Positions 7,213 through 9,855 of a stretch of 9,855 nt of DNA are shown piece by piece (position 1 is the stretch's first letter; every line of letters starts with the position of its first letter). The DNA is taken from contig DATECU010000287.1 of NCBI GenBank assembly GCA_035286745.1, positions 1 to 9,855 of the forward strand, read 5' to 3'. Position numbers and translations under genes: made by a program. This stretch comes from DATECU01 sp035286745. GTDB taxonomy: Bacteria; Acidobacteriota; Vicinamibacteria; Fen-336. Under the pieces are notes generated by a model. It had not been told where the DNA came from. It made no database searches and was given only the letters and a program-made list of their open reading frames with translations.

Positions 7213-8765
7213 TCCACGGCGACCTCCTGGGGGAGCGGGCTCGGCTCACTCCCGGGAAGACCGCGCTCATCCTCGCCGCCTCGGGCGAGCGCTTGAGCTA
7301 CCGCGAGCTGGATGCGCGCGCGCTGCGGACCGCGCTCTGTCTGCGCTATGCGCTGGGAGTCGCCAAGGGCGAGCGGGTGGCGCTTCTGGCCGGGAACCGG
7401 CTGGAGTTCCTGGACCTCTTCTTCGCCGCCGGGAAGAGCGGGGTCATCCTGGTTCCCCTCAGCACCCGGCTCACCCCTCAGGAGCTGGCGTCCATCCTCC
7501 ATGACTCGGGGGCTCGCGTCCTGGTCTACGACGGGGCCTTTGCCGACAGCGTGCGAGCCCTTCAAGGGCTCACCGGCCTCGATCGCTCGGTGGCCCTGGA
7601 CGGTTCGGCGAGGGCCGCGGCTGGCGACCCCTTGCTGCGCGATCTCACGGGGTCGCTCGCCGACACCCTGCCAGCTCTCGATAGGTGCGCCGCCGAAGAC
7701 ATCTACTGCCTTCTCTACACCAGCGGCACCACCGGCAAGCCGAAGGGGGTGATGATCCCGCACCGCATGGTGGCCTGGAATGGCCTCAACACCGCCTGCT
7801 GCTGGCAACTGCGGGAAGACGACGTGAGCCCCCTGTTCACGCCGCTCTATCACGCCGGCGGGCTGGGGGCTTTCCTGACACCCATCATCGCCATCGGCGG
7901 GACGGTCGTCTTGCACAGCCGTTTCGACCCCTCGGAGGTCTGGCAGACCCTGGTGCGAGAGCGTTGCACGGTGGTGCTGGGCGTTCCCACCATCTTCCAG
8001 ATGCTGATGGAGGCCCCGGAGTTCGAGAGCGCCGACCTCTCCCACCTGCGCTGGTTCATCAGCGGCGGCGCGCCGCTGCCCGGTTTCCTGATCGAGGCCT
8101 ACCAACGCCGGGGAGTGGTCTTCAAGCAGGGGTACGGCCTCACCGAGGTCGGCGTCAACTGCTTCTCGATGACGGTCGCCGAGTCGGCGCAGAAGGCCGG
8201 CTCCATCGGCAAGCCGCTGATGTTCACCGAGACGCGTTTGGTGGACGGGAGTGGGGGCGAGGTGCCGGTGGGCGAGGTGGGCGAGCTGTGGCTGCGCGGT
8301 CCCCACGTCTGCGCCGGCTACTGGCGGAACCCGGAGGCGACCGCCGACGCCATCGACGCCGACGGCTTTTTCCACACCGGGGACCTGGCCCGGCGTGACC
8401 AGGAGGGCTTCTTCACCATTGCCGGGCGCCAGAAGGACATGCTCATCTCGGGCGGGGTCAACGTGTACCCGGCCGAGATCGAGGGCGCGCTGCTTCTGCA
8501 CCCGGCGGTGCAGGACGCGGCGGTGGTGGGGGTGCCCCACCCGACCTGGGGCGAGATGGGGGTTGCCTTCGTGGTGGTGAGGGCGGGCCACACAGTGAGC
8601 GCCGCCGATCTTGAGGGCTTCCTGGGCGAGAAGCTGGCGCGATACAAGATCCCCAAGGAGTTCCGGTTCGAGGGGAGCTTGCCTCGGACGCCTTACGGGA
8701 AGGTGGTCAAGGGCGAACTGCGACAGCGCTATGTGGTCGCCAGGGACGTCGACCCAGGGGAGTGA
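7209..8765 (+). CDS. Class I adenylate-forming acyl-CoA ligase
   Basis: A 518-residue ANL-superfamily enzyme that activates a carboxylic acid with ATP and transfers it to CoA (or possibly another thiol carrier). Core motifs are complete: P-loop YTSGTTGKPKG 170-180, YGLTE 309-313, HTGD 389-392, the hinge stretch GRQKDMLISGG 406-416 leading to VNVYPAEIE, and the A10 lysine K498 in PRTPYGK. Length and the hinge are those of medium/long-chain or aryl acyl-CoA synthetases (FadD/4CL-like). Acid specificity cannot be told. The ATG overlaps the FabH-like stop by four bases, so the two are translationally coupled and probably act on consecutive intermediates. A much longer in-frame extension upstream through the neighbouring gene is an artefact of overlap. 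The following hydrolase begins one base after the stop. Confidence 0.94.
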   Translation: MIHGDLLGERARLTPGKTALILAASGERLSYRELDARALRTALCLRYALGVAKGERVALLAGNRLEFLDLFFAAGKSGVILVPLSTRLTPQELASILHDSGARVLVYDGAFADSVRALQGLTGLDRSVALDGSARAAAGDPLLRDLTGSLADTLPALDRCAAEDIYCLLYTSGTTGKPKGVMIPHRMVAWNGLNTACCWQLREDDVSPLFTPLYHAGGLGAFLTPIIAIGGTVVLHSRFDPSEVWQTLVRERCTVVLGVPTIFQMLMEAPEFESADLSHLRWFISGGAPLPGFLIEAYQRRGVVFKQGYGLTEVGVNCFSMTVAESAQKAGSIGKPLMFTETRLVDGSGGEVPVGEVGELWLRGPHVCAGYWRNPEATADAIDADGFFHTGDLARRDQEGFFTIAGRQKDMLISGGVNVYPAEIEGALLLHPAVQDAAVVGVPHPTWGEMGVAFVVVRAGHTVSAADLEGFLGEKLARYKIPKEFRFEGSLPRTPYGKVVKGELRQRYVVARDVDPGE

Positions 8766-8766
8766 G

Positions 8767-9570
8767 ATGGTTCTGGCCCACCGGGTCGACGGAGGCGGCC
8801 CGTCTCTGCTGCTCCTGAACGGCGGCCTGATGAGTCTGGGCGCCTGGGAGGAGTACATCCCCAGCCTGGCGACCGCCTACCGCGTGGTCCGCTGCGATTT
8901 CCGGGGCCAGTTGCTCGGTCCCGGTCCGCTTCCGCCGAGCTTCGAGGGCCACGCCCACGACCTGGCCGAGCTGCTCGACCTGCTGGCGATCGACGCTGCC
9001 CACCTGGTGGGGACCTCGTTCGGCGCCCTGGTGGGCCTGCTTTTCACAGCCCTCCATCCCGATCGCGTTCGCTCGCTCACCGCGGTGACCGCCACCGATC
9101 GTATCCGGCCCGAGGCGAGCGCCGCCTCTTTGGAGGTGATCGCGGCCTGTCGGGGAGCGGCCCAGGGCGGAGACGGAGGTCGTGTTCTCGACCTGGTGGC
9201 TCCCTACGCCTTCAGCGGCCGGTACCTGGCCACTCATGCCGATCTGGTGGCCAGACGCCGGGCGCAGATCGCCGCCCTGCCCCGGGCCTGGTTCGAGGGG
9301 CTGGCGGGCCTGATCGGCTCGCTGGAAGGTCTTGACCTCACTCCCTGGCTGGGGCGCATCCGCTGCCCCACGCTGGTGGTGGCGGCGGAGAACGACCGCA
9401 CCTTCCCAGTGGAGGAAGCTCGGGCGCTGGCCGCCGCCATTCCGGGCGCCAGGCTCGAGGTGGTCCCCGATGCCGCCCACGGCCTGGTGGTCGAGGATCC
9501 CAAACCGTTGATGGCGATCCTGAACGAGTTCCTGGTGCCGCTAACGCGTGAACAGGAGGGACGGTCATGA
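8767..9570 (+). CDS. Alpha/beta-fold hydrolase, cytoplasmic, Ser-Asp-His
   Basis: A 267-residue soluble hydrolase with no signal peptide. The nucleophile elbow is GTSFG with S84; the likely acid is D210 (AAENDRTFP) and the base H238 (DAAHGLV). The oxyanion-loop HG of the family is NGG here (18-20). Length and layout resemble enol-lactonase/MhpC-type carbon-ester hydrolases and also type II thioesterases, so it could cleave an ester, lactone, C-C bond or CoA thioester. Because it follows the ligase directly, an acyl thioester or a lactone downstream of it is a reasonable substrate (inference). The ribosome site GGGGAG (8757-8762) lies within the end of the ligase gene, and the start is one base after the ligase stop. 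Earlier in-frame starts lie inside the ligase and lack support. Confidence 0.9.
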   Translation: MVLAHRVDGGGPSLLLLNGGLMSLGAWEEYIPSLATAYRVVRCDFRGQLLGPGPLPPSFEGHAHDLAELLDLLAIDAAHLVGTSFGALVGLLFTALHPDRVRSLTAVTATDRIRPEASAASLEVIAACRGAAQGGDGGRVLDLVAPYAFSGRYLATHADLVARRRAQIAALPRAWFEGLAGLIGSLEGLDLTPWLGRIRCPTLVVAAENDRTFPVEEARALAAAIPGARLEVVPDAAHGLVVEDPKPLMAILNEFLVPLTREQEGRS

Positions 9571-9855
9571 GCCAGACCAATCGACGCCGCAAGGCCTGGG
9601 TGCGCTTTCTCTTGTGGGGCCTGGTGGTGCTGGCGCTCTTTCTGGTCGCCGCCGCCGCGTCCTTCTGGAGGCGACCCCTGAGCGTGCTCGAGGCGATGGG
9701 TCGCTTCGGTCTCCGCTCTTCCGGCTTCACGCGTTTGACGCTGGCGGCGCCCCGGGGTCCGCTCGTCTACTGGCGGGGAGGAGCCGGCAACACCGTCATC
9801 CTGCTCCACGGCGCCAACGATTATGCGGGAGCCTGGGCCAAGGTGGCGGGCCCTC
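9567..9855 (+). CDS. Membrane-anchored alpha/beta hydrolase, partial (C-terminus outside window)
   Basis: The first 96 residues are visible. A basic N-terminus (NRRRK at 5-9) precedes one hydrophobic helix at about 14-32, predicting an N-in anchor or uncleaved signal with the catalytic domain in the periplasm. Then comes a strand-like stretch PRGPLVYWRGG and the family's oxyanion motif VILLHGANDYAGAW (77-90), which marks an alpha/beta hydrolase. The nucleophile and His lie beyond the edge. A strong ribosome site AGGAGG (9554-9559) sits seven bases before the ATG, which overlaps the preceding hydrolase stop (ATGA). Two consecutive hydrolases, one cytoplasmic and one apparently periplasmic, suggest that an ester or similar bond of the imported compound is cut before and after uptake (inference). 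Confidence 0.82.
   Translation, partial: MSQTNRRRKAWVRFLLWGLVVLALFLVAAAASFWRRPLSVLEAMGRFGLRSSGFTRLTLAAPRGPLVYWRGGAGNTVILLHGANDYAGAWAKVAGP

Noticed and set aside
7200..8858. A 552-codon antisense frame over the acyl-CoA ligase, and a similar one at 5827-7116 over the SDR and FabH-like genes
   Set aside because: Both lie opposite genes with complete catalytic motifs and show no family signature of their own.
5281..9570. Direct annotation as oleABCD
   Set aside because: Key features do not match: Ser nucleophile in place of Asp in the hydrolase, classical short SDR, and missing His/Asn in the FabH-like protein.

Overview
The window is GC-rich, tightly packed bacterial DNA. A large outer-membrane receptor with a carboxypeptidase-regulatory-like N-terminal domain and an Oar-like barrel, together with dispersed short-period intergenic repeats, points to an Acidobacteriota-like Gram-negative. 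This assignment is inference from gene style; no marker gene is present.

Layout. On the minus strand, a spinster-type MFS transporter (2094 to 514) is followed, with a 4-base GTGA overlap, by a secreted DUF1287 protein (517 to 1) that runs off the left edge. A 391-base divergent intergenic region (2095-2485) separates these from the plus-strand genes. It holds three tandem copies of a 73-bp unit, a 24-bp near-perfect inverted repeat made of 7-bp subrepeats, and a sigma70-like promoter whose -10 lies inside a perfect 7-3-7 palindrome. A second 10-bp palindrome lies just downstream.

The plus strand then carries a six-gene array: TonB-dependent receptor (2486-5269), classical SDR dehydrogenase (5281-6060), a 150-bp gap with an 8-bp-period repeat, FabH/KASIII-like thiolase-fold enzyme (6211-7212), acyl-CoA ligase (7209-8765), alpha/beta hydrolase (8767-9570), and a membrane-anchored alpha/beta hydrolase cut by the right edge (9567 onward). 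Gaps and overlaps of -4 to +11 bases suggest one transcription unit, or two if the 150-bp gap holds a promoter.

Working model (inference): the receptor imports a lipophilic or acyl-type compound. The ligase activates an acid to its CoA thioester, the probably NAD-dependent SDR interconverts a hydroxyl and a ketone, the FabH-like enzyme makes or breaks a carbon-carbon or acyl bond, and the hydrolases release esters, lactones or thioesters. The MFS protein may export or import a related small molecule. The most unusual element is the FabH-like enzyme, which keeps the nucleophilic Cys but has Thr and Tyr where the family has catalytic His and Asn. The enzyme superfamilies match those of the OleABCD olefin/beta-lactone pathway, but each protein differs from its Ole counterpart in a key feature, so this may be an undescribed acyl-processing pathway.
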